Source: Verrucomicrobiaceae bacterium (GTDB lineage: Bacteria; Verrucomicrobiota; Verrucomicrobiia; Verrucomicrobiales; Verrucomicrobiaceae). Taken from it: a stretch of DNA of 64,000 nucleotides. Below, piece by piece: positions 33,091 through 40,892 of the stretch. The stretch covers positions 186,001-250,000 of the forward strand of contig JAEUHN010000017.1 of the NCBI GenBank assembly GCA_016795365.1. Reading direction: 5' to 3'. Both the position numbers and the translations under genes were made by a program. The first letter of the stretch is position 1. Each line of letters starts with the position of its first letter. The notes beneath the pieces are model-generated. The model was given only the letters and a program-made list of their open reading frames with translations, made no database searches and was not told where the DNA came from.

Positions 33091-34001
33091 GAGAAAAACA
33101 CCTTCTCAGCCGTGCCTCGGAGCATCCAGGCCTTGTCGTCGCTGGTGAGGAAGTCGAGCCGGTCGCGGATGAGCGCGATGCTGTCGTGGTAGTTGTGGCC
33201 GGGGTCCACCTGGAAAGGGCAGTCGCTCGCCCACATGAGGCGGCTGGCACCGAAGGCATCGCGCACACGGCGAATCATGGGGGCGAGGTCGAGGTAGGGA
33301 GCCTTCTTCTCACCGAGGGCGTAGAAGGCCGAGGTCTTCACATACACGTTCTCGTGACGGGCCAGACGGCAGAGGTCGTGGAGTTCCTTCTCTTTGATCG
33401 CGCCTGCCATGCCGAGGCGAGCGAAGTGGTCGATGACCACAGGCGTGTCTGGGTAGCGCTCGCACATCTTGTCGATCAGCGGGAGGGCTTCGGGATTGAC
33501 CAGGCCGCACATGGCGAGGTTCTGCTCCGCGCCCGTCTTCCACATGGTGCCCATGCCTTCGCTGCCCAGCCAGGCATCAAGGGCGAGCTTGCCCGGTGTG
33601 ATGCGGAAGCCGCGCACACCTTTGGCGGCGAGTGATTTCATTGTGGCGGCCACGTCGGGCTTGCTCTCGTCCACGATGGCCACGCCACGGAAGGTGCCGC
33701 GATGCTTTGAAATCATGTCGAGCATGTAGCGATTGTCCGTGGCGTAGTAGCTCATCTGAATGAGCACGATGCGATCGACACCCTCGGGCCTGCAGTGGGC
33801 AAACAATTGCTCCGGCGTGAAGCTGGCAGGCTTCATGCCTTCCTTCGTGAACCCGGGCGCGAGTGGGTAGGCCGTGGTGTCGGGCGTCCAGACGTGAACG
33901 TGGGCATCAATGCTGCCACCCTTTCCAAAGGGCAGCGAAGTGCAGCTGGCGAGTGATGCCGTGGCGGCCTGAGCGAGGAATTGGCGACGGGTGAGGTTCA
34001 T
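33087..34001 (-). CDS. Amidohydrolase_2-type TIM-barrel protein, exported
   Basis: A protein of 304 residues with an N-terminal 'NLTRRQFLAQAATASLASC' that combines a twin-arginine signal and a lipobox-like cysteine. The TIM barrel begins with 'SIDAHVHVWTPDTTAYPL' (H-x-H metal motif), continues with 'GVDRIVLIQMSYYATDNRYML', 'VVIDHFARLGMAG' and ends 'LMWASDCPFQV' (terminal Asp). This is the Amidohydro_2 pattern seen in lactone hydrolases and decarboxylases. The neighbouring nitrilase gene converges on it with overlapping stops. ATG 34001 is preceded by a good promoter whose -10 (TAACAT) ends 9 bases away. Confidence 0.85.
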   Translation of the reverse strand: MNLTRRQFLAQAATASLASCTSLPFGKGGSIDAHVHVWTPDTTAYPLAPGFTKEGMKPASFTPEQLFAHCRPEGVDRIVLIQMSYYATDNRYMLDMISKHRGTFRGVAIVDESKPDVAATMKSLAAKGVRGFRITPGKLALDAWLGSEGMGTMWKTGAEQNLAMCGLVNPEALPLIDKMCERYPDTPVVIDHFARLGMAGAIKEKELHDLCRLARHENVYVKTSAFYALGEKKAPYLDLAPMIRRVRDAFGASRLMWASDCPFQVDPGHNYHDSIALIRDRLDFLTSDDKAWMLRGTAEKVFFS

Positions 34002-34010
34002 GGCGGGCTG

Positions 34011-34040
34011 ATGTTATGAAAGTCGCGGCGTGAATGACAA
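34011..34040 (-). promoter_or_regulatory. Predicted promoter TTGTCA-N18-TAACAT of the amidohydrolase gene
   Basis: On the minus strand TTGTCA (34035-34040), 18-base spacer, TAACAT (34011-34016), then 9 bases to the ATG at 34001. The -10 overlaps a plus-strand TATGAA (34015-34020), which lies 9 bases before the GTG start of dusB, so the two divergent promoters interlock. Confidence 0.5.
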
Positions 34041-35109
34041 GAATGAAGTCGCTGGTGGACTACGGGGCGACGTGAGGCAACTTGCGAGCCCCATGCTGCC
34101 CTGGTTTGCCAACGATCAATTCCCCCTCTACCTCGCCCCGATGGCGGGGGTGACGGACGTGATCTTTCGTGGCTTGTGCAAGGAACTCGGAGCGGACGTG
34201 ATGGTGACCGAGTTCGTCAGCGCCGAGGGCATCCTGCAGGCGGACGAACGGACGCGGAAATACACCGAATTCGACGATGGTCAGCGCCCCGTGGGCGTGC
34301 AGCTCTTCGGTGGTGATGGCAAGCGCATGGGCGAGGCGGCGAAGAAGATCGTGGACTGGAAGCAGCCGGACTTCATCGACATCAACTTCGGCTGTCCGGT
34401 CAACAAGGTGGTGGCCAAGAACGGAGGCTCTAGTCTGCTCAAGCAATGCCCGCTCCTCGCCGAGGTGGCGCGTGAAGTGGCCAAGGCGGTGAGCGTGCCG
34501 GTTACGGCCAAGATGCGCATTGGTTGGGACGCGAAGTCGGTCAACGCGCTCGAAGTGGTGAAGCTGCTCGAAGACAGTGGGATGCAAGCCATTGCCATCC
34601 ACGGTCGCACGCGAGCCCAGGGCTACTCGGGAGAGGCCGATTGGAACGTGATTGGCGAATGCGCCGAGGCGGCCAGCGTGCCGGTGATTGGCAATGGAGA
34701 CATCTCGACCGGAGCCGATGTGGAAAGGCGTCGTCGCGAGACGGCGGTGAACGGTGTGATGATTGGCCGCGCTGCCATGATGAACCCGTGGGTCTTCCGT
34801 GAGGCGAAACACTACCTGACACATGGTCAGCAACCTCCGCCTGCGACCGCCGAGCAGCGCATTGGCTTCATGCGGCGGCATGTGGATCTGGCGGTGCATT
34901 CAGGCCGCTACGGCACCGAATTGCACACGCTGCGGCACATGCGTTCGCGGCTGATGAATTACACAAAATTCCTCGCGGGCGGCAAGTGGCTGAGACTCAA
35001 GTTCACTACCGTGTCCAGCTTGATGGAGCTGGACGACATCATTGCGGAGTTCTTCAAACACCGTGAGTCCCTCATGGCTCAGGAATCGCCTGAGGCACTC
35101 GCGGCGTGA
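34030..35109 (+). CDS. dusB: tRNA-dihydrouridine synthase
   Basis: A flavoenzyme of up to 359 residues that reduces uridine to dihydrouridine in tRNA D-loops using NADPH. Motifs: 'YLAPMAGVTDVIFRGLC' (FMN site), 'VGVQLFGGDGKRM', 'FIDINFGCPVNKVVAKNGGSSLL' (catalytic cysteine in NFGCP), 'AKMRIGWD', 'IAIHGRTRAQGYSG', 'VIGNGDIS' and 'GVMIGRAAM'. GTG 34030 is 9 bases after TATGAA and gives a 21-residue extension; ATG 34093 (MLPWFANDQF) gives the E. coli DusB-like start. I keep GTG because of the promoter geometry, with real uncertainty. The DusB assignment among Dus subfamilies is by overall resemblance. Confidence 0.88.
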   Translation: MNDKNEVAGGLRGDVRQLASPMLPWFANDQFPLYLAPMAGVTDVIFRGLCKELGADVMVTEFVSAEGILQADERTRKYTEFDDGQRPVGVQLFGGDGKRMGEAAKKIVDWKQPDFIDINFGCPVNKVVAKNGGSSLLKQCPLLAEVAREVAKAVSVPVTAKMRIGWDAKSVNALEVVKLLEDSGMQAIAIHGRTRAQGYSGEADWNVIGECAEAASVPVIGNGDISTGADVERRRRETAVNGVMIGRAAMMNPWVFREAKHYLTHGQQPPPATAEQRIGFMRRHVDLAVHSGRYGTELHTLRHMRSRLMNYTKFLAGGKWLRLKFTTVSSLMELDDIIAEFFKHRESLMAQESPEALAA

Positions 35110-35116
35110 TCAAAGA

Positions 35117-36067
35117 TCACTGAATCGGCGGAGCCCAGCCATACACCGAGTCGCCGGGATACAGGCGATGGTAGGAGGGGTTGCTGCCATAGTCGGCGAT
35201 GACCTTGCCGGAATCGAATCCCGAGATGCGGAGCCGTGAATAGACACCCGGACCGCCATCATCCCACTGAACGTCCAGGGTCTCGGACGCTCTGAGCTTG
35301 GCAGCCGTGGTGGGATTGATGATCGCGAAGCGCCACGGGTCGTTGGCGGCAGCGATGGAGCCGAGCCGCTGATAGATCAGCGCCTTGGGCACCTTGGACA
35401 GGTCGATGTCCACAAACTCGGGTGGAATGCCGGACCAAGTGCCAGGGCGGCAGGTCCAGGCCGGCGCTTCTCGAGAGGCCACCGGCATGGCCGAACGAAT
35501 CTCTGCGGGTGACTGTGTGCGCGGGAACGCCGGGGGGTAGAGCTTGGCATCGATCTGATCCAGCGCCTGGGGAACCAAGGCAAAGATGCGGTCGATGCGT
35601 CCGCTCGTGCTCATCTCATGGGCTTCCACCACTTCATTGTTCTCCGCGCGAACCTTCTTCATCGTGAGGGCGTAACGTTCGCCTTCGCCGACCACATTGA
35701 AGGTGTAGAGGTAGTCGAGATCGCGAGCGCTCGGCGGCAGTCCCACTGGCCCTGAAGCGGGCGGCACGGCACCGAGAGAGCCGAGGTTCTTCTTTCCTTT
35801 GGCCGGCTTCACCTGGACCACGGGAATGTCCACGTTGAACACACGGCATTTGCCACGCTTGAGAGCAGCGGCACTGAAACTATCGGCCAAGGCGCGCCCG
35901 ATGTCAGGACGTGGGAAGCCGTTGATGGTGATGTCGTTGGGAACGAAGGCGACCTTCGAACGGAGGGACAGCGCTGCTGTGTCGGCACGCGAGGGAGCGG
36001 CGAAGCCGACACAAGCAACGAGAATCGCGAGTGCTGGCGACAAGCGCAGGGCAGGTGTGGGGTCCAT
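35117..36067 (-). CDS. Exported hypothetical protein
   Basis: A protein of 316 residues with a signal peptide (about 1-28, ending APSRA) and no domain I recognise. The N-terminal part has 'LRSKVAFVPNDITINGFPRPDIGRALADSFSAAALKRG', which resembles the opening of lipoproteins that bind or assemble polymers, but not enough to name one. The middle contains 'GEGERYALTMKKVRAENNEVV', and the C-terminus has aromatic-rich beta strands ('LDVQWDDGGPGVYSRLRI', 'YRLYPGDSVYGWAPP'). It converges on dusB with a gap of 7 bases and is followed on its own strand by nothing nearby. A TACTCT sequence about 24 bases upstream may be its -10. Confidence 0.55.
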   Translation of the reverse strand: MDPTPALRLSPALAILVACVGFAAPSRADTAALSLRSKVAFVPNDITINGFPRPDIGRALADSFSAAALKRGKCRVFNVDIPVVQVKPAKGKKNLGSLGAVPPASGPVGLPPSARDLDYLYTFNVVGEGERYALTMKKVRAENNEVVEAHEMSTSGRIDRIFALVPQALDQIDAKLYPPAFPRTQSPAEIRSAMPVASREAPAWTCRPGTWSGIPPEFVDIDLSKVPKALIYQRLGSIAAANDPWRFAIINPTTAAKLRASETLDVQWDDGGPGVYSRLRISGFDSGKVIADYGSNPSYHRLYPGDSVYGWAPPIQ

Positions 36068-36145
36068 AGAACAGGGGGTGGGTGAGGTCGCCCAGAGTAG
36101 GGGTTCCACCAGCGAACAAAAGCTCAAAATTCTTTGTTCGCTTCT

Positions 36146-36205
36146 ATGAATATCTCGCCGCTCTTTGCGAAGTTCACCGGCTTTGCCGATGAAATCCGCC
36201 GTTAG
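36146..36205 (+). pseudogene. Possible 19-codon remnant resembling a sugar-phosphate isomerase N-terminus
   Basis: ATG at 36146 opens MNISPLFAKFTGFADEIRR and stops with TAG at 36203-36205, overlapping the stop of the convergent SurA-like gene. 'KFTGFADEI' resembles the first strand of xylose-isomerase-like sugar phosphate isomerase/epimerase proteins. It may be the remnant of a deleted gene or chance. Confidence 0.2.
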
Positions 36206-37176
36206 AGCTTACGAATGACGGCCTTGCGCTTGAGGCTCTCGACGTATTTCTCGACGTCGCCACGGGCACCTTCGGAGCGCAGCTTCTTCTCGATCTCGTC
36301 GCGAACCTTGTCCAGGGATGGCGCGGAACCGAGCTTCTTGGCATCCAGGTAGATGATGATGAAGGCGGCCTCGTCTTCGATCACCTTGCTCACGCCGCCG
36401 TCTTTGAGGGCAAAGGCTGCATCTGCCATGTTGGGCTTCATCAGCTTGCGCTCCATCCAGTCCCACTCGCCGCCATTCTCAGCGCGGCTGTCCTGGCTGT
36501 AGCTTTTGGCCATGGAGGCGAAGTCAGCGCCCGCGATGATTTTGGAGCGCACCTCTTCGGCGAGTTCCTTCTGCTTGGCTGGGGTGGCGGAGGGATCGCT
36601 GCTGTATTTGGGGATCGTGATCGTGCTGATCTTGAGCATGTCCTTGTCGCGCCAGACTTCCTGGTGAGTGCGATAGTAGTCTTCCACCTGTTTGGGTGTG
36701 GGAGGCGCCTGATTGCCGCCATGCTTGGCGCGCATGATCTGCACGATGATCATCTTCTCGCGTAGCTCGCGGAATTTCTTCAAGGTCATGCCGCTCTTGG
36801 CCAGTTCTACCACGAAGGCTTCGCGGTCGCCTTTGAACTGCTCACGGATGAGGGTGTTGATGTCGTCATCCACATACTGGGGCTTGATGGTGCCGCCGGA
36901 CGTTTTGAAGTCGGCCAGGATCAATTCACGTTCGATGAGCTGGTCGAGAGCTTGGGATTCCACCTGGGCGAGTTCGGCCTGGGCGCGCATCGGGTTGTCC
37001 CGGTTCTGCATGAGAATCATCTGGCGCTGGGCGGCGACAGCATCAGCCACTTCGGTGCGGGTGATGACCTTGCCATTGACCACAGCGGCAATGCCATTGC
37101 GAGATGACTGGCTGAAGGCGGTGCCGAGAGAAAGGGCGCAGAGCGCGCTGACAAGGAGAAAACGGAATGGGAACAT
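36202..37176 (-). CDS. SurA-like periplasmic chaperone / parvulin peptidyl-prolyl isomerase
   Basis: A protein of 324 residues with a signal peptide (MFPFRFLLVSALCALSLGTAFS), a SurA-type N-terminal domain ('GIAAVVNGKVITRTEVADA', 'LDQLIERELILADF'), and one parvulin-like rotamase domain (about 185-290) with 'ISTITIPKYS', 'ADFASMAKSYSQDSRAENGGEWDWMER' and 'FALKDGGVSKVIEDEAAFIIIYLD'. It likely helps outer-membrane proteins fold in the periplasm. E. coli SurA has two parvulin domains, this has one. Promoter TTGACA-N16-TACTTT is at 37219-37246, with a leader of about 35 bases and no Shine-Dalgarno. Confidence 0.88.
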   Translation of the reverse strand: MFPFRFLLVSALCALSLGTAFSQSSRNGIAAVVNGKVITRTEVADAVAAQRQMILMQNRDNPMRAQAELAQVESQALDQLIERELILADFKTSGGTIKPQYVDDDINTLIREQFKGDREAFVVELAKSGMTLKKFRELREKMIIVQIMRAKHGGNQAPPTPKQVEDYYRTHQEVWRDKDMLKISTITIPKYSSDPSATPAKQKELAEEVRSKIIAGADFASMAKSYSQDSRAENGGEWDWMERKLMKPNMADAAFALKDGGVSKVIEDEAAFIIIYLDAKKLGSAPSLDKVRDEIEKKLRSEGARGDVEKYVESLKRKAVIRKL

Positions 37177-37218
37177 AGAAGAAAGCTTCGTTGAAGCCAG
37201 TATGGGGGCGGGGCGGCC

Positions 37219-37246
37219 AAAGTAGGGGCACGGTCCTGCCTGTCAA
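37219..37246 (-). promoter_or_regulatory. Promoter TTGACA-N16-TACTTT of the SurA-like gene
   Basis: On the minus strand TTGACA (37241-37246), 16-base spacer, TACTTT (37219-37224). Transcription would begin near 37212, giving a leader of about 35 bases to the ATG at 37176. A similar CCCCTACTCTGG sequence lies upstream of the 36067 start. Confidence 0.5.
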
Positions 37247-37279
37247 ACGTGGAAACTTACTCTCTCTGGGTTCATCCGA

Positions 37280-37771
37280 TCACGGGCGATTGTGCGTGAC
37301 CTTGGGATTGTCGATTTGCACAAGTTCCCAGCTCCACGGCCATCGACCGCGTTTGTGCCAGTGAAAGACCCAGGGCTCCTTGATGCGGTTCGCCTCGTTC
37401 ATCACCATGGTGCTGAGGCCTGCTCCATTGCCTTGAATCTTGATCGTGCATTTGACCATGGCGAGTCCACTCGCTGCGCGTGAACTCGTCACGGTGGGCT
37501 CGATCGAGATGAAGATGAAGCCGCCGAGGAGCTGTCGCATGGTTTGCTTCAGCATGGGGGCATCCTGGCCCCATTCGTCGGCATAGTCGTTGCAGACCAT
37601 CGCCTCCACGGTGCTCCATTGTCGCTTCTCCAGCGCCCGGATAAATTTTTCCTGCATTCGAAGGACCTGGGTTTGTTCACCTGCGGCAAAGGTCCAGATG
37701 ATCAGACCGAGCATCCACGCCGCCGCTGTAAGAACAACCCACCGGATGATTTTGAACCAATCCCATTCCAT
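37280..37771 (-). CDS. Hypothetical membrane-anchored protein
   Basis: A protein of 163 residues with one N-terminal transmembrane helix (about 8-30, IIRWVVLTAAAWMLGLIIWTF) and a soluble, probably periplasmic domain. The domain has a helix 'FIRALEKRQWSTVEAMVCNDYADEWGQD' followed by strands, resembling NTF2-like or SnoaL-like proteins that carry lipids or serve as anchors; this is a fold impression, not an assignment. It lies 50 bases downstream of the triheme dehydrogenase gene on the same strand and might be co-transcribed with it. ATG 37771 is preferred over an ATG at 37807. Confidence 0.55.
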   Translation of the reverse strand: MEWDWFKIIRWVVLTAAAWMLGLIIWTFAAGEQTQVLRMQEKFIRALEKRQWSTVEAMVCNDYADEWGQDAPMLKQTMRQLLGGFIFISIEPTVTSSRAASGLAMVKCTIKIQGNGAGLSTMVMNEANRIKEPWVFHWHKRGRWPWSWELVQIDNPKVTHNRP

Positions 37772-37820
37772 GAGCGTGATCGTCCCAGGTGTGTGGATCG
37801 AAGGCAAGACTGCCCGCTGA

Positions 37821-40709
37821 TCATTTCAGTGATTTCATGTAGGCCACGAGGTCGGCCGCCTCTTGCGCGGTGAAGCTCTGCATGAGGCCTTCAGGCATCA
37901 AGGAGATGGGCAGGGGAGTCTCGCTGGTGATGTCCTCTGCGGGCAGCATCACGACCTCAGCGCTCGGGGTCTTGAGGCTGACGGTGCTACCCTCACGCTT
38001 CACTACGAAACCGGTGTGCGACGTGCCGTTCTTCAGCTGCGTGGTCACAGCCTGATAACCCTGTGCGATCAACTTGCTGGGCGTGAGCAGTGAATCGACC
38101 AGCTGCTCAACGGTGAGCCGCGCGCCCACCTGGGTGAGATTAGGCCCCACATTGCGACCACTGCCTGCGACGATGTGGCAGCCCAGGCAAACAGCGCCTT
38201 TGTTGACCGGCGTGAGCAGCTCAGCCCCGCGACTGGCCTCGCCTTTCAGCGAGAGAATCTTTTCCGGTGAAGCTCCTGCGCCGAGAGTTTCCACGCGATC
38301 AGCATCAGCGATGAAGCGATCGAACAAACCGCGAACGTTGGCGTTGGTCGATGAGGTGCCGACCTTGACCGCCTCCGCTTCGTCATTGGCTTGGAGCAAT
38401 CCGGCATCGATCGCGTGGAGCAAGAAGGCAGCGCCTGCTACATCGTTCATGAGTTGGTCGATGATCTGGGGATGCTGGTTACGCACTTGGGACCACTCGT
38501 TTTTGTCCTCCACCCAACCGGAGGGCGAGTTGGTTGAGCGCACCAATGAAAGCGGGGTGGAGAACTCCTTGTCGGCCATGTCGTTGGATGCCAGGAGCCA
38601 TTGCTGCAGCAGGAGAAGGCCCTTCACATCCACGGTGCGGGCACCGATCACAGGCATGTGCGTGGAGCCCTGGCTGGCGATGCGATGGAGCGCCACGGAA
38701 TGCCATGGGGACCCTGGGGCCAGGATCTCAGCCTGCGCGATGCCGAGGTCGCCGCGGGTGGGCTTTTCATGCACGGCGGCCATCTCATTCATGGCCAGCT
38801 CGGCATTCAGCATCATGGGCACGGCACCACCGCCATTCTGTCGATGACAGTGAGCGCAGTTCGCATGCAGCCACGAGCGCGCGCGGTCGGCGAGATCGGC
38901 TTTGGCATCGCGAGGATCAACGAGGCGCACTGGGCTGCGTTGCAGGTAGTTCTCGTCGATGATGCCGGCGGCAATCAACGAAGCAGGATCGGCGAGCTGC
39001 TGAGGCTGCGTGGCCAAGGCGAATCCCGACCACGAGTTGTGACACCGCAGGCATTCGGCCTGACTATGAAAACGGTAGTTGTAGCGCAGCGAACGACCAG
39101 GGTGGCGCGGGCTTTTGAGCATCAGCTTTCGTTCATCGCCACCAGGCGAAACGAGATCGGCGTCTGTGCCCTGCTCGTTCCATCGGTAGGTGTAGGCATT
39201 CCATGCCACACCATCGAAGTGCAGCACCTGGGTCTCGATCTTGGTGTGAGTGGCTGGATTTGAGTCATCGAGCTGAAGGGAGATCGTCTTGGCCAGGGCT
39301 GTCTCCGAAGGCCACGTCACCTTGCTCTGAATCTGGCCCTGACGATTCTTGGAAATCTGCGTTTCCACCTTGCCCGATGGCACGCCGATGAAGCGATCGG
39401 CCTCAGCACCATCAGCCCACATCGGAGCGCGGATCGGCATTGGGAGCACTCCCTTCGCGGGGGTTTGCTTGATCACGTCAGCAAAGAGGCCAGTCTCGCT
39501 CAGCTTGCGAGGGAAGTTTGCGGGCTTGCTGGCATTCGGATTTCTGATGAGGCGATGCACCGTGCCTTCAGGGGCATAGTGGATGAAGAGCAGATCACCG
39601 TCCTCGCCTTGACCGAAGGTGACGATCTTGAACGCGGTGTCTGCGATCTCTTCGTGGCGCGTGACCTGCCCGTTCGCATACCACAGTGCCCAGATCTTGC
39701 CCGTCTCGTAGTCCGCATACACGTAGGCACCCTTCAGCTCAGGGAGTCGCTCGCCGTGATAAACAAATCCGCCGGTCACGGAGGCCGCCTCGCTGTGCGG
39801 ATGGGTGACAATGGGTGGCGAGATCGGATGCGGTCCCTTGCGCTCCAGCAGGATGGGATTGTTCCCCTCCATGGCACTCCAGCCGTAGTTGCCGCCTTTC
39901 TTGATCAAGAAAACCTGCTCCCACTGCTCCCATCCCACATCGCCGCACCAGAGATTCCCGGTGGGCCTGTCGAAGCTCATCTTCCACGGATTGCGCAAGC
40001 CATAGGCCCAGATCTCCGGGCGGGCACCAGCCAGATTCACAAACGGATTGTCCGCAGGCACAGAATACGGTTTGCCTGGATCGGTGCGGTCCACGTCGAT
40101 GCGCAGCACGCAGCTCAGCAGGTCATCAAGGTTTTGTCCGGTCACAAGCGGGTCAGGCGGCGCGGGCACCTCGCTGTCACCCGTCGAGAGGTAGAGCATG
40201 CCATCATTGCCGAAGGTGATTGCCGCGCCGTTGTGCCCGCCGCTGCGCCATGTCAGCAAGATCTCTTCACTGGCCGGATCGATCACGAGCGGCGTCTCCT
40301 GCTTCACTTTGAAACGCGAGAGCCGCGAGCCATCGTCCAGCTTGTCGCCATTCGTGTAGGTGATGAAGACCTGCTTGTTGTCTTTGAACTTTGGGTGAAA
40401 AGCGATGCCGTAGCCGTGGTCCACTTTGGGGTGCAGCGCCTTCAAGTCGAGAGCCAGGTCGGCCCGTTCAGCCTGCAAGTCCTGCGAGACCGACCAGATT
40501 TTTCCGCCGTTCTCAACGATCAACCACTGCGCCAGGCCCGGCACGGGCACCAGATCGAGGGCGTTGTTTAGCGGCACCTCAGTCCACACCTGCTCCGTAA
40601 CGAACGGCTTCGGCGGCAGCGGTGATCCATGGATGCGCGAGGTGGTCCAGCGCGTCTCTTCGGCGTTGGCCAAGGTGCAGAGCAAGGCGAATGCGGCAGT
40701 CAATCTCAT
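37821..40709 (-). CDS. PQQ-type sugar dehydrogenase fused to triheme c-type cytochrome region
   Basis: A protein of 962 residues with a signal peptide (MRLTAAFALLCTLANA). Residues about 30-390 form a six-bladed PQQ-dependent soluble glucose/sorbosone dehydrogenase-like domain ('VDHGYGIAFHPKFKDNKQVFITYT', 'SGGHNGAAITFGNDGMLYLSTGD', 'AYGLRNPWKMSFDR', 'DVGWEQWEQV'). About 390-690 resembles the SO2930-type cytochrome region ('FPRKLSETGLFADV') with heme motifs CLRCH and CAHCH. The C-terminus (about 840-962) is a PVC-type cytochrome c domain with CLGCH and 'GPNLTQVGARLTVEQLVDSLL'. It probably oxidises a carbohydrate in the periplasm and passes electrons through its own hemes. TAGCAT ends 9 bases before ATG 40709. 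Confidence 0.82.
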   Translation of the reverse strand: MRLTAAFALLCTLANAEETRWTTSRIHGSPLPPKPFVTEQVWTEVPLNNALDLVPVPGLAQWLIVENGGKIWSVSQDLQAERADLALDLKALHPKVDHGYGIAFHPKFKDNKQVFITYTNGDKLDDGSRLSRFKVKQETPLVIDPASEEILLTWRSGGHNGAAITFGNDGMLYLSTGDSEVPAPPDPLVTGQNLDDLLSCVLRIDVDRTDPGKPYSVPADNPFVNLAGARPEIWAYGLRNPWKMSFDRPTGNLWCGDVGWEQWEQVFLIKKGGNYGWSAMEGNNPILLERKGPHPISPPIVTHPHSEAASVTGGFVYHGERLPELKGAYVYADYETGKIWALWYANGQVTRHEEIADTAFKIVTFGQGEDGDLLFIHYAPEGTVHRLIRNPNASKPANFPRKLSETGLFADVIKQTPAKGVLPMPIRAPMWADGAEADRFIGVPSGKVETQISKNRQGQIQSKVTWPSETALAKTISLQLDDSNPATHTKIETQVLHFDGVAWNAYTYRWNEQGTDADLVSPGGDERKLMLKSPRHPGRSLRYNYRFHSQAECLRCHNSWSGFALATQPQQLADPASLIAAGIIDENYLQRSPVRLVDPRDAKADLADRARSWLHANCAHCHRQNGGGAVPMMLNAELAMNEMAAVHEKPTRGDLGIAQAEILAPGSPWHSVALHRIASQGSTHMPVIGARTVDVKGLLLLQQWLLASNDMADKEFSTPLSLVRSTNSPSGWVEDKNEWSQVRNQHPQIIDQLMNDVAGAAFLLHAIDAGLLQANDEAEAVKVGTSSTNANVRGLFDRFIADADRVETLGAGASPEKILSLKGEASRGAELLTPVNKGAVCLGCHIVAGSGRNVGPNLTQVGARLTVEQLVDSLLTPSKLIAQGYQAVTTQLKNGTSHTGFVVKREGSTVSLKTPSAEVVMLPAEDITSETPLPISLMPEGLMQSFTAQEAADLVAYMKSLK

Positions 40710-40718
40710 CGGGGCGCG

Positions 40719-40747
40719 ATGCTATCGGCTTGGTCGCACGCTGGGAA
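40719..40747 (-). promoter_or_regulatory. Predicted promoter TTCCCA-N17-TAGCAT of the triheme dehydrogenase gene
   Basis: On the minus strand TTCCCA (40742-40747), 17-base spacer, TAGCAT (40719-40724), with 9 bases to the ATG at 40709. The -35 matches consensus in four of six positions. Confidence 0.35.
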
Positions 40748-40833
40748 GCGAGAAATGGAACCGCCTGATCTGGCCTCTGTGCCATCATCCACACAGCGCG
40801 TCGCAACTTCCGCACGCCTGCCACAAAGAGCGT

Positions 40834-40870
40834 CTCTCAAAGCGCAAGATGCGCAGAGATCGCGAAAGCG
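40834..40870. repeat. Degenerate dispersed repeat-like stretch
   Basis: The bases CTCAAAGCGCAAGATGCGCAG and the following AGATCGCGAAAGCG resemble the short 'CGCAAAGGCGCAGAG' units often found in environmental bacterial genomes. It lies in the 183-base gap upstream of the radical SAM gene and shows no coding signal. Only one arm is convincing. Confidence 0.3.
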
Positions 40871-40892
40871 TTCATCCGTTCATTAAGGCCCT

